From the NCBI GenBank assembly GCA_047967505.1, contig CM106541.1: a stretch of DNA of 64,000 bases. One strand, written 5' to 3'. A program made the position numbers and the translations under genes. Under the pieces are notes generated by a model. It saw only the letters and a list, made by a program, of their open reading frames with translations. It ran no database searches and was not told the origin of the DNA. This stretch comes from Dipteris shenzhenensis (taxonomy: Eukaryota; Polypodiophyta; Polypodiopsida; Gleicheniales). Shown one piece after another: positions 11,355 through 22,656 of this stretch. Each line of letters opens with the position of its first letter. Position 1 is the stretch's first letter.

Positions 11355-11667
11355 ATTCTACAACGCCAAAGCACTCTGACTATCAGTGAAGATGACGGTA
11401 CAAGCAGTCTGACATGCATAAAGATCTGCAAGTAACTTCCGGAGCCAAACACACTCCACTGTGGCTGTAAAAGCTGCTCTGTACTCAGCCTCTCAGCTAG
11501 AAGTAGTCTACTTCTTGCTGAACCAAGAAATGCACGAAGTACCAAGCATGAAACAGTTGCCACTATGTGACACATGGGTGTCCGAACAACCAACCCAATT
11601 ACTCTCAGTGAATCCGTGCATAACAAGTGAAGAATCAGCCTCATAAAGGAGGCCCAATTGCTGAGTG
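11355..11667 (-). pseudogene. RNase H fragment of the second copia element (left part)
   Basis: On the - strand the blocks LLYEADSSLVMHGFTESNW, SGNCFMLGTSCISWFSKK, EAEYRAAFTATVECVWLRKL and TDSQSALAL are copia RNase H. Two stop codons occur in the KK..TTSS..EAEY block. The domain is cut by the hAT element at 11668; it continues at 16607, where the frame reads KHVFKYHKGTQ and joins QLGLLYEADSS once the transposon and one 8 bp copy of the target are removed. The C-terminal end of the polyprotein and the LTR are missing below 11355. Confidence 0.88.
11660..11667. repeat. hAT target site duplication (left copy)
   Basis: GCTGAGTG abuts the left terminal inverted repeat and is repeated exactly at 16607-16614. 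Eight base pairs is the hallmark length of hAT insertions. Confidence 0.95.
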
Positions 11668-12297
11668 CATAGTTACTATCAAACGTTTGAAGGTTCCAAA
11701 CGTTTGGAGTTTCCAAATGTTTGATAAGTTTGAAAAAATTAGGCGGAGTTTCGAAACGCGGGTTTTTTTTGAAGTCATAATTTCAATAAAAAATATGCTA
11801 TATTGCATATTTTGACATACTATAGTCTATCTTTACAAGTAATAGCACACAGCTTACAAACAAGCTTCAAATTTCATGAAAATTTAGACTTTCAAACCAA
11901 AAACTAGTTACTAGTTAGTAGTTACAACTTACAAGTTACCAGTGACCAAAGTCCACTACTGAATCAGTCACATTTTCATTTTTTACTTCCAAATAGTTGA
12001 AACTTGAATTAAAGCTTGGAAGTGAGGCGTAGGCCCCTAGCCATGAATTGAAACAAAATTACAGAACATTTTTCCTCAAAAAACAGCTTACAAGTTAGAA
12101 CTTGTAAGTTGCAAAATATGAAACTTGAAATTGATTATGTCCCTACTCATCAATGTCAAGGCTAGTAACCACTAGCTAGCTACTAAATAGCTACTAGGTA
12201 GCATCTAAAAACTTTAAACAATGAAATCTAGGGCCTATGCTAGTAGGCTGTTGCTTCAGCAGCTCAGCCTTCCATTGGTTCGGTCTCTTCTTCTTCT

Positions 12298-12366
12298 ATG
12301 TCTTCATCCTCATCCTCATCCTCATCCTCATCCTTGTCCTCATCCTCATCCTCTTCATCCTCCTCG
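12298..12366 (-). repeat. TCCTCA-type hexamer repeat encoding the acidic transposase tail
   Basis: Imperfect (TCCTCA)n on the + strand encodes alternating Asp-Glu on the - strand at the extreme C terminus of the transposase. It also produces His-Pro and Ile-Leu shadow ORFs on the other strand, which are not genes. Confidence 0.8.
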
Positions 12367-13110
12367 TCCGCATCGAGCACCCCATCATCAACATCCACTG
12401 TGGTGATTGGCTTCTCAGCCTCTAGCTCAGCACGTAGCTTCTCCAAAGTGAGTAAGTGATTAACGTCACGCTCCTTCTCAAGCATAGCAAGTGTGACCTG
12501 AAAGTTTGAAATTTGAAAGAAAGATTAGCCTTTAATCTTCTATGGTTTAGGTTGAACAAGATCCAATATAACAAGAGACTTCACTCACCTCCATCTTTTG
12601 GAAACCCCGTTGTTTGATGTTCCTTGTGAGACGGAGATTTGTATGCACATATACTAGTCTCTCCATCTGTGCGCGCTTTAATCGATTCCGCTTCTTTGTA
12701 TGGATAAGTGAGAATGTGGACCAAGTTCTTTCACAAGGAGAGGCACTACTACCTTGTGAAAGGATGCGGATGGCTAGTCTTTGTAGCTGTGGAGTACTAG
12801 CTTCAAAAGACTCCCACCACTTCACTCCTGTGGCCATAAGAGACTTATCCTTTGTAGCGATACCCGAGAATGATCCCTCGCAATCACGATACATATTCAA
12901 TTGGTCGATCAATTTGGCCTGAAATGGCCAACAACAAATCCCAACCAAGAAATTAAAATTTAAGAAACTTTCTGACATGTTGTAGACTGTAGTAGCCTAC
13001 ATATATAGAGAGTAGAGAGTCTAGATACTAGCTTAAGCTTTACCTGCAGCTCCATATCATTTTTGCTATATCGCTCAATGGTCATCCAACCACTTTGCAC
13101 CTCATGGCTA

Positions 13111-14093
13111 GTTTCTTTTTTTTTCAAGAAAAGTACTTCATTATGAATAAAAACCACATAGCAAGCTCAAGTGCGGGAGTACACCATGTCAAGCATGAGA
13201 AAAAACAGCTCAGAATGAGCAAACGAAAATCCCGGGTGGTGGCTGAAAATGCCACCTCATCCCTGAAGGAGAGTCAGAGAAGAAAGGACAATCCTTCCAG
13301 ACTCTGAGAAAAGCAACCCTCCTAGCAGTAGCAGTCTTGGAGGTTCCTTGTATGTTCGCCCGAATGGCCATCAAAGTGTGTATAGTATCTGCCCATATAT
13401 TGGCCATAGTCTGAGAAGGGTGAACCTGGGAGTCCTCCAAAGCCTCTATACATTTGGCTCTCCAAATATGCCATGCTGTGATACTAGCCAGAATCTCCCA
13501 AGATGTGTCTACAGAAGCATAGGGAGCTCTGAATGGAGTAAATGGAACATCCCGGAGGGAGCATGACTCCATAAGATGTCGTCGAACAAAGAAAGCTGTG
13601 TCCATGTCATGTCCCTCAAGAAAGCCTGTGGACCAGTGAGTGACAACCAAGCAACTGATCCCTGAGTCATGAAGAAGGGTGCTTTATGAAAAGTGCAAAG
13701 TATCCTAGCAACACCCTTCCAAACCGTCCTCGCCTGAGTGTACTCCCAAAGGCAGTGCTGCACTGACTGAACTGCAGAGAGGCATCAAGGACATGTAGGG
13801 TCAGCCCCGAACCTGGATCTCCACAGGTTTACTGCAATCCCTCCATGAATAGTAAGCCAGATGAATAACATGATTTTCCTAATCCTGAGGGATTTCCAAA
13901 GCCTCCTCCAAAATTTTTTCTGCATCTCTGTAGAAATTTGAAAAGTATCCTAATGAGGAGCTCTAGAGGGTCTCCAGCCCCCACAATTGAGCTGGTATCT
14001 CTTGGCATTTCTGACCGTGTAACGAAAGAAGGGATGCTCTTCTCTCGGTGCCCTGCAACTATCCAGACCCTTGCCTCTCCAAATTGGATGAAG
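13111..14093 (-). mobile_element. 5'-truncated LINE 3' fragment inserted in the hAT transposase
   Basis: On the - strand the order is REEHPFF...NCGGWRPSRAPH, a zf-RVT-like segment (IWLTIHGGIAVNLWRSRFG, CLWEYTQARTVWKGVARIL) and WHIWRAKCIEALEDS, the C-terminal end of a plant L1-type ORF2. It ends at a poly-A (poly-T on the + strand at 13116-13124), which marks the 3' end. Several stops and frameshifts are present. A related but longer copy lies at 60330-61260, reading GGPPLVLGYSF and CRGWRPSKAPHW. The hAT transposase reading resumes on both sides. I could not find a clear target duplication, so the exact 5' border (about 14093) is approximate. Confidence 0.8.
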
Positions 14094-15610
14094 GATGAAT
14101 GCAGTAGCATGTAGGGGAGAGTGCATCATATTCCACCTAAGTTGCAATCCATCGTTGATAAATATGAGTCATTATGTACTTGGAAAATGCATAAAAAAGA
14201 TGCCACAACTTACAAGTTACAAGTGACCCATAAAAGTCCACCTTTGCATACATAACTCGTGTACTTTTTTCACGCGATCCGCTGAAATATTCTTCATGGT
14301 GTCAAGCTCCTCCACCATTTTGTTCATTAGCTCATATACAAATCCCATGGTTGCACCCTCTCGATCCACAAGACGAAGAAGCTTCAAGATGGGAGCACAC
14401 AAGTTCTTTATGATGAGGCATTGCTCTCAAAATGCATTATCAAGGACATGTTGTTCCACTTGTTTCCCTTTTTCTGTTTTGGAGGTCTGCCATTTTGTCC
14501 ATTCTTCACTTACAACCATCCTTACATCTAGTAAGTTTCCCAAAACTATGTACATGTATGCGAACCTAGTGTCACAGGGCTTCAACAACTCGTGCTCACT
14601 CAAAGTGCGGAACATGTGCAAAGCTCTTTGCTTCCTTGTGATGAATGTTACAATCATCCGTGCTATGTCAAGCACAGGCTTCACCCAATCTAACTTGCCA
14701 ATGTCCTCAAATAGCAAGTCAAGACACAGGCAAGTACAACGAGTGAAAAAAACATGGGGATAGTCCTCCTCGAGCATCTCTCCAGCAAGCACACAATTGG
14801 AAGCATTATCCATGACAACTTGGACCACATTTTCTGATCCCACCTCTTCAATGACCTCTTTTAGAATATTAAAGATGTACTCACTTGTCTTTATGTGGTC
14901 ACTAGCGTCCACCGCCTTCATGAAAATACTCCCATGGATAGAAGTAATCAAGAAATTTACAAGCGGCCTCCTTCTAGTGTCCAACCGATTATCAGACACT
15001 ATTGTGCAACCATATTTTGGCCACTTCTTCACTACTCGAAGCTCCTGAATGGACTTGACCTCTTCCTTGAGCTCTTTTGTGTGGAAGGTTTCATATGAAG
15101 AAGGTTTCCATGAAGGTCCGACCTCCCCTACTGCTTTAACAAAGTCCAAGAAGAAAGGGCTACGAATCAAATTGAAAGACAAGTCTTCTGCACAAAAGAA
15201 TCTCCTGCAAGCTCTCATGGCTTTATCCCTTGCAGCCACCTGCCAAGACTGTACAAGAGATTTTTGCCCGCTCCCATGGGTTGGAAGCTTACGCCGCTTT
15301 ACACTTGCTTCATGCCCTTCATCAAAAGCTCCTCCCATCTCCACAAAATCAGCATCATCTTCTACTAAAACTGTTGCACCAGCTGCAACATCTAACCGCT
15401 TGCATATTTCTACCACATTAGGTGGAGGAGCTGTGCAAGGGTTAACTCCTCCGAACTTAATGCCAAGAATGTGTCCACAGATCCTATGTGCCCTCCTTGG
15501 TAAGGATGACCACAATACACACACTTGCACTTTTTCATTCCACTTGTTCCCTTTCCAGAATCACCTTCAACCTCAACATACTCCCATTCAGGTCCCTTGA
15601 ACCTACCCAT

Positions 15611-16590
15611 GATGAGAGCTGAAACTGCAACACATTGCGATTCGCAAGTACTTAGAAATTAGAATTCAGAAATAAGCAAAGTTGAAATAACTACAAGCTC
15701 TACAATGTGGCCCCAGTCTGTAGGTAACAAGTTCAAGGCTCTACACTTGTAGAACATAAATGATTAAAGAAATCTTTTGAGAAATTGAATTTACAGCAGC
15801 AAGCTGCAAATAGAGATCTCAGATATTGAAGTGTGAAGCCTCAAGAGTCACCGAGTCAAAACTATCTGAGAGGGACCAAGTCACCAAGGTAGATACTTGA
15901 GTATTGAGACCAGAGAGCTTGCAGGCTCAGGGCTGAAGCTATCTGGAATCTGGATTCTGCACAGTGTGGACTGTAAAGTGCAAACAAAACACAAAAAAAA
16001 TTAAAAGTGACTTATGGAAAAGACTATAGGCTGTAGCATTAGGCTTTAGCCTGTCAATTTTCTCACAGCTTGCAAACTAGAGAGTAGAGAGTCGAGACTA
16101 GTCAATGGTCATTAGTAGAGTACCAAGAAATGTACCTTCAAAGCTGAGAAAACTCAGGAGTCAGCAGGATCATCTTGACTGATGTATGGGCATTGAGCCT
16201 TGGGGACTGCGCTGTCAACTCTCTACAGTGCAGTAGCTAGTACAAGGCTTGAGCCTTGTACTATTTAAGGCCTTGAGGCTTGGAGAGCAGTAAAGAACAG
16301 GTACACCATAGTACGTACAGCTTGAGGACAAGTCGAGGAGCATAGGTGTGTGGGAGGTATGGGCACAAGTATGGCATCCAAAACGGCGGAAGTACGGGCG
16401 TACAAAAATAACACAAAAATCGATGCAATTTTTGACTTTAGGGCTTTTTCAAACGCGGTTTTTTCAAACGTCCAAAATTTCAAACGTTTGAAACTTTTCA
16501 AACGTGGGCTTGCAAAGTAGGGTTTGTTTGGAGTTTCCAAACGCCCCTTTTTCAAACGTTTCCAAACGTTTGGTAACCCAACCAAACACG
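15611..16590 (-). other. Non-coding 5' region of the hAT element
   Basis: About 1 kb between the transposase start and the right terminal repeat. No coding potential is recognised; presumably promoter and untranslated leader. It includes the right subterminal cluster of AAACGTTTG-type repeats (16440-16580). A motif close to AGAGAGTAGAGAGTC occurs here (about 16080) and again inside the transposase intron near 13005. Confidence 0.5.
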
Positions 16591-16606
16591 TTTGATAGTA
16601 ACTATG

Positions 16607-16614
16607 GCTGAGTG
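16607..16614. repeat. hAT target site duplication (right copy)
   Basis: GCTGAGTG, identical to 11660-11667. Confidence 0.95.
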
Positions 16615-18171
16615 CCTTTGTGATACTTGAAGACATGCTTCATGGCTTGCCAATGGTGTGTAGAGGGGGTGTGCATATATCAGCTTAGTTGTGAGACAGC
16701 ATACTGAAGATCGGGTCTTGTATGGCATAAGTACCAACTACTTGCTGATAGAGAGTGACATCACATGCACCGCTGCCATCCTTAGAAGAGAAGTGAAAAC
16801 CAGGCTTTAATGGTGTGGATACTGGCTTTCAATCCTCAAATTGAAAATGCTGCAAAAGCTGTCCAATATACTTGGATTGTGACATCAAAATGCCCCCCTC
16901 ACTGCTAGCAAATTGAAATGCCCAGATAATGCAAAATACCAAGATCAGACATAGCAAATGTCTTCTACAAAGTCAAGCTTAAAAGCTGCAATTTGCTCAG
17001 CATGTGGTCCAATCACAAGCATGTCATCCACATAGAGCACTTAAATCAGCAAATCTGTCTCACTCTTGCAGATGTAAAGGGTAGCCTCAGTAGGGCTGTT
17101 TAGAAAGCCAAGTGTAATGAGTGTGTCTCCTAAAATACCAAGCCCCAGGTGCCTGCTTCAATCCATAGAGGGTTTTCTGTAAGCGGCATACTTACTTTTA
17201 GAACCTTCAACCTCAAAGCCGGAAACATAGACCTCTTCCTTCAAATGCCCATGAAGGAAAGCTGTCTTGATATCAAGCTGATGTACCTCCCAATGAAAGT
17301 TGGCAGCAAAGGCAATAACAATGCAGACAGTAGCGATCCTGGAAGTGGGGGAAAAAGTCTCCTCAAAGTCAATGCCTTGCGGTTGAGCATAGCCCTTAGC
17401 AACAAGACGGGCTTTGTAACGGTCCACTGAACCATTAGCTTTCCGTTTAATCTTATAAACCCACTTAGTTCCAATGGCATTCTTGCTAGGAGGCAAATCA
17501 CATAACTCCCAAGTTATTCTGATAGATAGAATCCGATTTAGCTTGCATAGCCTTCAACCAACAATCATTCTGAAAGGCATCCTTATGGCATAATGGCTCT
17601 TCATTGCATGCTGTAGCAGCCAATGCACAAGCAACCAAATTAGCATGCAACCCTTGCTCTCTGAGCTATACCCAATAAAAATGCATTTGACAGCTTTATC
17701 ATCCAACTTGGTGCGTGTCTGAGAAGTTGGATGGTGCGTGTCTGAGAAGGCACATGGGCATATGCCAAGCATCCAAAAGTCCTCAGGTTAGAAATCCGAG
17801 GCTTATGACCTGTCCAAGCCTATAAGGTGTGATGGTCTTCAATGCCTTTGTGGGACATCTGTTACAAATGTAATTAGCACACATAATGGCATCCAACCAC
17901 AACTTGCTAGGCAAGTGCTTGCCTTTCAACATACACTTGGCCATCTCCATCACCGATCTATTCTTTCTCTCAGCCATGGGATTCTGTTGAGGAGTGTAAG
18001 GCATCGTGCACTGGTGATGAACGCCACTCGAGGCAAAAAAAACAGCAAACTCTTTTGACATTTTTTCAACCCCCCTATTTGTATTAGGGTGAGCACACTC
18101 TCATTATCAGCCAAAGCAATAAAATGCCTGAAGCATGCATAAACTTTAGATTTGGATTTCAATGCGAGAAT

Positions 18172-18918
18172 CTAAGTATACCTGGTGAAGTCATCAATGA
18201 ATGTGACAAAATAATAGAATCCCCCAAGAGCTGCAACCTGCATGGGTCCACAAACATCATTATGAACCAAATAAAGCTTGCGGGAGACACCAACTCTCCC
18301 ATCCTTGGGAAATGCAGAGCGATGCATCTTACCAAGGAAGCAAGGTTCATAAACATGCTTTGAAGGCATATGCATTTTTGGAAGATCAACAACCATACCA
18401 TCCTTATGTAGCTTCACCATAGTCCCAAAGTTGAGGTGTCCAAACCTCTCATGCCACAAATGGGTATCTGCCATGATAGAAGAATCAAGAGTAAAGGCAT
18501 CTGCATCTGCAAGTCCAGCATCATCCAAGCATCTGTCATAGGCATAAAGTCTATACAGCCCTCTAGTCAATGTCCTTGTCAAGACCATGATGAAAGCATG
18601 TGTAGCATCATAGACCGCACACCGAACACCATCAAAGAGAACCTGATAGCCACAAGTAGCTATGGCTGAAATAGAGATGAGGTTCTTGCGAATGCCTGGA
18701 ACATAAAGCACATTCTCTAGAGTGACAAGACCACCAGAAATAGAAGTAAGAGCAACTTGCCCAATGCCTCTCACTGTGTATGATGCATTATTGGCACATG
18801 CCACTGTTCCCCCCTTAGATGCATGCTCAAGTGAGCTGAATAACTTCTTGCAGGGAGTAATATGCTTGTTAGCACCACTATCAAAGAACCATGCATCCGA
18901 TACATTAGAAACTGTCAT
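18172..18918 (-). pseudogene. Copia protease and integrase N-terminal part
   Basis: A 248-codon open stretch, the best-kept piece of this element. The aspartic protease active site is DSGANKHI near its start. The pre-integrase region includes GIGQVALTS, ENVLYVPGIRKNLISIS and GYQVLFDG. The zinc finger shows HLWHERFGHLNF and YEPCFLGKMHR, where the first zinc-binding Cys is replaced by Tyr. The integrase core begins with VHNDVCGPM, FVTFIDDFTRYT and ends at a stop. The catalytic Glu block (NPMAERKNRS) lies in a separate frame at 17783-18061. Confidence 0.85.
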
Positions 18919-19562
18919 GCAGGCATCATGAACATTAGGATTATATTGACACGTAACAACTTACAAGAAAAGCGCAATGCTGGTCTTGTGCAAAGTTAGC
19001 TGACTCATGTCGATCACGTGGACTAGGAGAACGAGATACTGCAAGACCAGACTCTTTCTTCTTGTTCTTCTCAGATGCAAGTCTCTTCCTGCATTCAAAA
19101 AATGTCAGTCCCAGGTTTCTTGCAATAGTTGCATCTCTTCTTCTTCTTCTTATCCCCTGAAGAAGAGGCATCATGGGAGTGACCAGCATGTGAATGAAGG
19201 GGTTTACCAGTTGAAGCCTTGGCTTTGCCTTTGTTTTTATGTTGGGCAGCAAAGGCTTGATCACTAGCCGTAGAAGCATTGTGGTGTGCACGGCTTTGTT
19301 CCTCTTGAGTAAGAGAGCATCTAGCTGGTCAAAGGAATAATGGTTGGCATTGCCACTTGCAACCAACCTCAATGTAGTAGCAAAGCCTTGATAAGAGTCA
19401 GGCAACCCATCAAGGGTATTAGAAACAAGCTGAGAATTAGGGACCACCTCATCAATGTTAGCCAACTGCTCTTTCAAATCCTTCACAGTGGTAAGATAGG
19501 CATCCATGTTACCACCCTTTAAAGCTTCAAGTCCTTCAACTGCTTGCGGAGATAGGCAACCC

Positions 19563-19684
19563 GCGCCTCATTCCACACCTGATACAAGGATGCAAGCCGA
19601 TCCCACGCTTGCTTTGCTGTCTTGCGCCTCATTCCACACCTGATATAAGAATGCAAGCCGATCCCACGCTTGCTTTGTTGTCTT
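19563..19684. repeat. Tandem duplication in copia gag, period 61 bp
   Basis: Two head-to-tail copies starting GCGCCTCATTCCACACCTGA at 19563 and 19624, with about three differences. On the - strand the unit encodes part of gag around AWDRLA, LYQVWNEA. Because 61 is not a multiple of three, the duplication shifts the gag frame. Confidence 0.92.
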
Positions 19685-20273
19685 GCAAGACCAGAACTAA
19701 TGCAAATGAAGCAGAAATTGGAAAGAACTAATGCAACAAAGGCTTACCCAATAGTGTAGCTCGAAAATATAGCAGGGAAAAGGCTTCAGATAGCAAGTAG
19801 CCCAAGGAAAGAGAGATGGCAGACTATCACTTGGAAGGCAAAGTGTAAGGTTGAATATATGCTGGCCAACATATCTGTACTGTCGTACACAAACATTAAA
19901 TGCTGCCAGCAGGTCCATACTGTTTCCGTACTGCAATAAATGAAGGTGCAGAATTCTGTACAGGCCGTATGTGTAGTAAATGCAGGCGTGGTGTTCCATA
20001 CAACTCCGTACAGCAGGACAATTTCACACGTGTGAACCCGGTGCAGCCAAAAAATGGATAGAAATGCTCCGAAATGCGTCTCCCTTCGCAGTAGCTGCTC
20101 CAAAATGCAGTCTTCTCGTGTCAAAATCAGAGTTTTTGTGACATAGTGCTTGGAGATGCCTCAAATGCTCACGGGTGTGAAGAAAGCCAGCAAACCAGCA
20201 GAAAAGAGAGGTCTAGGGGTTGCCAAACAGCTTGAACAAGCTGCCAATGGTTGTAGGAATGAATCCCTGACTT
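19685..20273. other. Anonymous stretch upstream of copia gag
   Basis: No gag N-terminus or other family recognised, although it lies between the gag remnant and a primer-binding site. An ORF on the - strand (19786-20124) has no recognisable domain. Confidence 0.35.
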
Positions 20274-20397
20274 GCTCTAATACCATTGTAGGCTATGGCA
20301 AGCAATGGAAACTCAAAAATGGAGGAGAGAAGACAAAAAACGAGATGCTGTAATGAATTGCTGAAAAACTAAGTGGAGGCTTAAGAGAGAGCCAACA
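20274..20397 (-). repeat. Short LTR (about 111 bp) with adjacent primer-binding site
   Basis: On the - strand TGTTGGCTCTCTCTTAAGC begins at 20397 and the segment ends CCTACA at 20287. One base further is TGGTATTAGAGC (20285-20274), which differs at one base from the initiator-Met primer site TGGTATCAGAGC. The LTR is short enough for a TRIM-like element or a compact copia. It could be the 5' LTR of the copia that follows on the same strand, but the intervening 590 bp has no gag. No partner LTR was found. Confidence 0.5.
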
Positions 20398-21244
20398 TAA
20401 CAAGTGAGTACAAGTACTTGTGAGCACTGCCTTCAATTGGTTCTGTCAAAGGAAAACAATTGTCAAGATGAATGAATGATTAATTTGCAATACCTGTGAT
20501 GGAAGCCCGTGTATAGGAAAGTTCGAATGATTTGCAAACTCAGAGAGAGAGAGAGAGAGAGAGAGTGATTGAGTGAGGCCGGGTTTACACCGACCTTCCC
20601 GATCATGGAGAATGAATATAAAGGGGGAATGGTCGGGCGGGTGTAGTGGTTCACACCAGGTGAACACAACTCTTATTAAAAGGGTTGCCATAAATGTTCA
20701 TCAAGTATTGATTGACTTAGTGGAAGAATAGATAGGTCTGGGCTAGGCTGTGCGGGTTCAATCACTAGTAAGCATGTCTTGCACCTTTTTTTTCAGCCGC
20801 CCACATAGTTGGGCGGCCTTAGCATGCCGGACTCCTTTTTTTTGGGTGAACGTCCAGGCCCAGCAACCACATTGGGCCAAGTTGGATAACGCTCCTCATC
20901 TTCGTTTTTTGAGCATGTCCGGGCGGGTGGTGTGAACCCACCCTGAGTGTGTGGAGAAAGAACCAAAATAGTAGGGGGCCATGTGGCAAAAAATGGTGTG
21001 GGACACTTTTTAAAGAAAAGTGAAACAAAAGCGTTGCCTGGAAGGCAGTGCTAACAAAACCCTAGGGCTAAGCGTCCTAACTAGACTAAGTGTCCTAATT
21101 GTCCTAAGTGGTACATGTACTAACTGTACCAACTGACCTAACTGAATGAAACTAGGCCTACAAGGCACATACCAACGAATGAGTGGTACCTATGGATAGC
21201 CCATAGAATGGCCTACAAACCATAGGGGTACACCTATATTTATC
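20398..21244. other. Non-coding stretch with (GA)n and a tRNA-like SINE-head candidate
   Basis: A (GA)n tract sits at about 20541-20563. Around 20712-20770, GACTTAGTGG and GGGTTCAATC are spaced like the A and B boxes of a pol III promoter, so this may be the head of a tRNA-derived SINE. I could not fold a tRNA or find a second copy. A poly-T run occurs at 20785-20792 and again at 20836-20843. Confidence 0.3.
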
Positions 21245-22157
21245 CTTGACATGCATTGAGAATCTGGATTGGTCAGTTCCGGGTATCTTCTTATAGGCTA
21301 CGGTTTGAGACAGGGTAGGCAGATGACATCCCACCTGAGAGATGGATTTGTACTTTATGTGATACGCAGAAGACCGAGACAGAGGACACTTTGCATTCAG
21401 ATGCCCGTATACTATGAGATTCGTGGAATACATCAGATGTCTCTTGAATAGCGGTTTCGGTCCACTTAGAGAGTTCCTGACACATCCTAATTATTGATGT
21501 ATGGCCACTTTTCTTCTTGAGCTCAGAGACATAGAGACGAGCTTATATGAGCACAAAGGAGAGCACATGAGGGACTGGCCGAGCCCATCCAGAGCACGAT
21601 CATTGATTTTTTATGACCCGAACAAGGAACAATAGGGAATCTGATATAGTAGAGAGCGAAAGTGCATGGCTCCTCAGACCCATCCCTAGGTTGACACTCA
21701 CATGAAGATTGCAAACATATCGTCTCTCTTCAACGTGGGGAAACAGATGATTGGAGTGCCGATAGCACTTGTCAGACAACAGGCTACATCACAGAGATTA
21801 CAAAGGAGGAGGGATGGACCTAGACAGGCTGAGCGCCAACACTAATGTATAGACTATAACTGATTTTCTTTCTCGATGTTAGCCTCAGGAGATCCAAAGC
21901 CGTTGTCGGACAAGCTCATCTTGTCTCTCCTCCTCGAGTTGGTCCACAAACAACATACATAGGTCCATCAGCTAAGATGGACAGCTGAACAATTGGTAGG
22001 CGATCAAGGGCTTCCTCCTTGGTGTTTCACTTTTGGGGTTTCTCCTACGGTAACAACGTGATGTATTACTTTTTCTCGTCACAAACATCAGCCTTGGGTA
22101 TGGGTGCCCGCTTAGTGGCCCAACCCTTGGCCCTTTTGGTCTGTCATAGACGCTAAT

Positions 22158-22192
<35 letters not shown>
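21245..22192 (+). mobile_element. LINE copy A, 5'-truncated, ending in (TC)n
   Basis: The + strand reads ICTLCDTQKTETEDTLHSDA, YEIRGIHQMSL and later EPIQSTIIDFL, the C-terminal zinc-finger region of the LINE family found again at 24390-25283 and 31445-32790. Multiple stops. The 3' end is GACGCTAATAAAATC followed directly by a pure (TC)n run at 22162-22192, with no poly-A. Confidence 0.75.
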
Positions 22193-22196
<4 letters not shown>

Positions 22197-22656
22197 TCCC
22201 CCTTCCTCCCTCCCCTCCGCCTAGCTCCCCCCTCTTGCCTAGCTCGCTCCTCCCCTCCCCTGCCTACTATAGTAACAGCAGGGCACAAGCACAGGTGGCG
22301 CACACAGTAGTAGGGCGGCGGCGCACATAGCAGCAGGGTGGGCGCCAGGGTTGGGTTGGGGGGGGGGGGGCAGGGTCGAGGAGCAGGTTGCCAGCTTAAG
22401 GAGTCACGACAGCAGCCCATTCTCAGCCCCAGGATGAACTGAGCTTGAGCTCAGTCTGGGGTGTTAGAGACAGCAAAGGGGCCTCCAAATTACTCTCAGG
22501 CCTTCATGGATTCTCGAAGGCCTCCATGGAGAAGTAATCTGTTATCTCGACCCCAACCTCGGCCCTTACAATGAAGAAACTCTCCTTTGCTGTCATTACT
22601 GGTTTTGCCCCGACTCCCTCTCCTTATGATCTGAATTATCAAAGGCAACGCAGCAA

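Larger units (their letters stand above)
12264..15610 (-). pseudogene. hAT-family transposase (BED finger, DUF659, hAT C-terminal domain), disrupted
   Basis: The protein would start at the ATG at 15610 (MGRFKGPEWEY). A BED zinc finger follows (KCKCVYCGHPYQGG, then RICGHILGI in the next frame, showing a frameshift near 15495). The DUF659 region has SYETFHTKELKEEVKSI, GCTIVSDNRLDTRRRPLVNF, VVQVVMDNASNCVLAG and CTCLCLDLLFEDI. A TGA at about 14426 replaces an expected Trp (NAF-stop-EQC). Plausible introns have GT..AG borders at 14137-14241, 12919-13043 and 12498-12588. The C-terminal dimerisation domain reads VKWWESFEASTPQLQRLAIR and CERTWSTFSLIHTKKRNRL. The last exon (12497-12264) ends in a long Asp/Glu tail. 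The exon carrying MMHSPLHATAFILHP is separated from HEVQSGWMTIERYSKND by a LINE fragment. The role would be cut-and-paste transposition. Confidence 0.9.
11668..16606 (-). mobile_element. hAT DNA transposon, 4.94 kb, inserted in copia RNase H
   Basis: The ends are perfect 19 bp inverted repeats (CATAGTTACTATCAAACGT at 11668 and its complement ending at 16606), flanked by the 8 bp duplication GCTGAGTG. Both subterminal regions carry repeated copies of the palindrome CAAACGTTTG and variants (11684-11730 and 16440-16580), the usual transposase-binding pattern of hAT elements. The transposase gene is on the - strand, with a BED zinc finger, a DUF659-type region and the C-terminal hAT dimerisation domain. 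It is inactivated by a frameshift, a nonsense codon and a LINE insertion at 13111-14093. Removing the element restores the copia reading frame, so the boundaries are secure. Confidence 0.95.
16607..19690 (-). mobile_element. Second Ty1/copia element, gag to RT part
   Basis: The - strand carries gag (19690-18940), protease and integrase (18920-17780) and RT (17500-16607), with RNase H continuing at 11355-11667 beyond the hAT insertion. The conventional order contrasts with the permuted copia at 3711-8134, and the two proteins are clearly different copies. Gag has a degenerate knuckle (CNYCKKPGTDI then a frameshift), with Thr where the zinc-binding His should be. Protease shows FFDSGANKHI, and integrase shows HLWHERFGHLNF, VHNDVCGPM, FIDDFTRYT and TPQQNPMAERKNRSVMEMA. 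RT shows NAIGTKWVYKIKRKANGS, FEETFSPTSRI and QLDIKTAFLHG. Stops and frameshifts break it throughout. No matching LTR pair was found. Confidence 0.88.

Noticed and set aside
12221-12425. + strand ORFs with His-Pro and Ile-Leu runs
   Set aside because: Antisense shadows of the acidic tail of the hAT transposase.
14094-14147. The MMHSPLHATAFILHP segment as part of the LINE
   Set aside because: It is in the hAT transposase frame, follows a good GT..AG intron and matches the position of the SPLHA motif in hAT transposases; LINE homology with 60330-61260 starts just after it.
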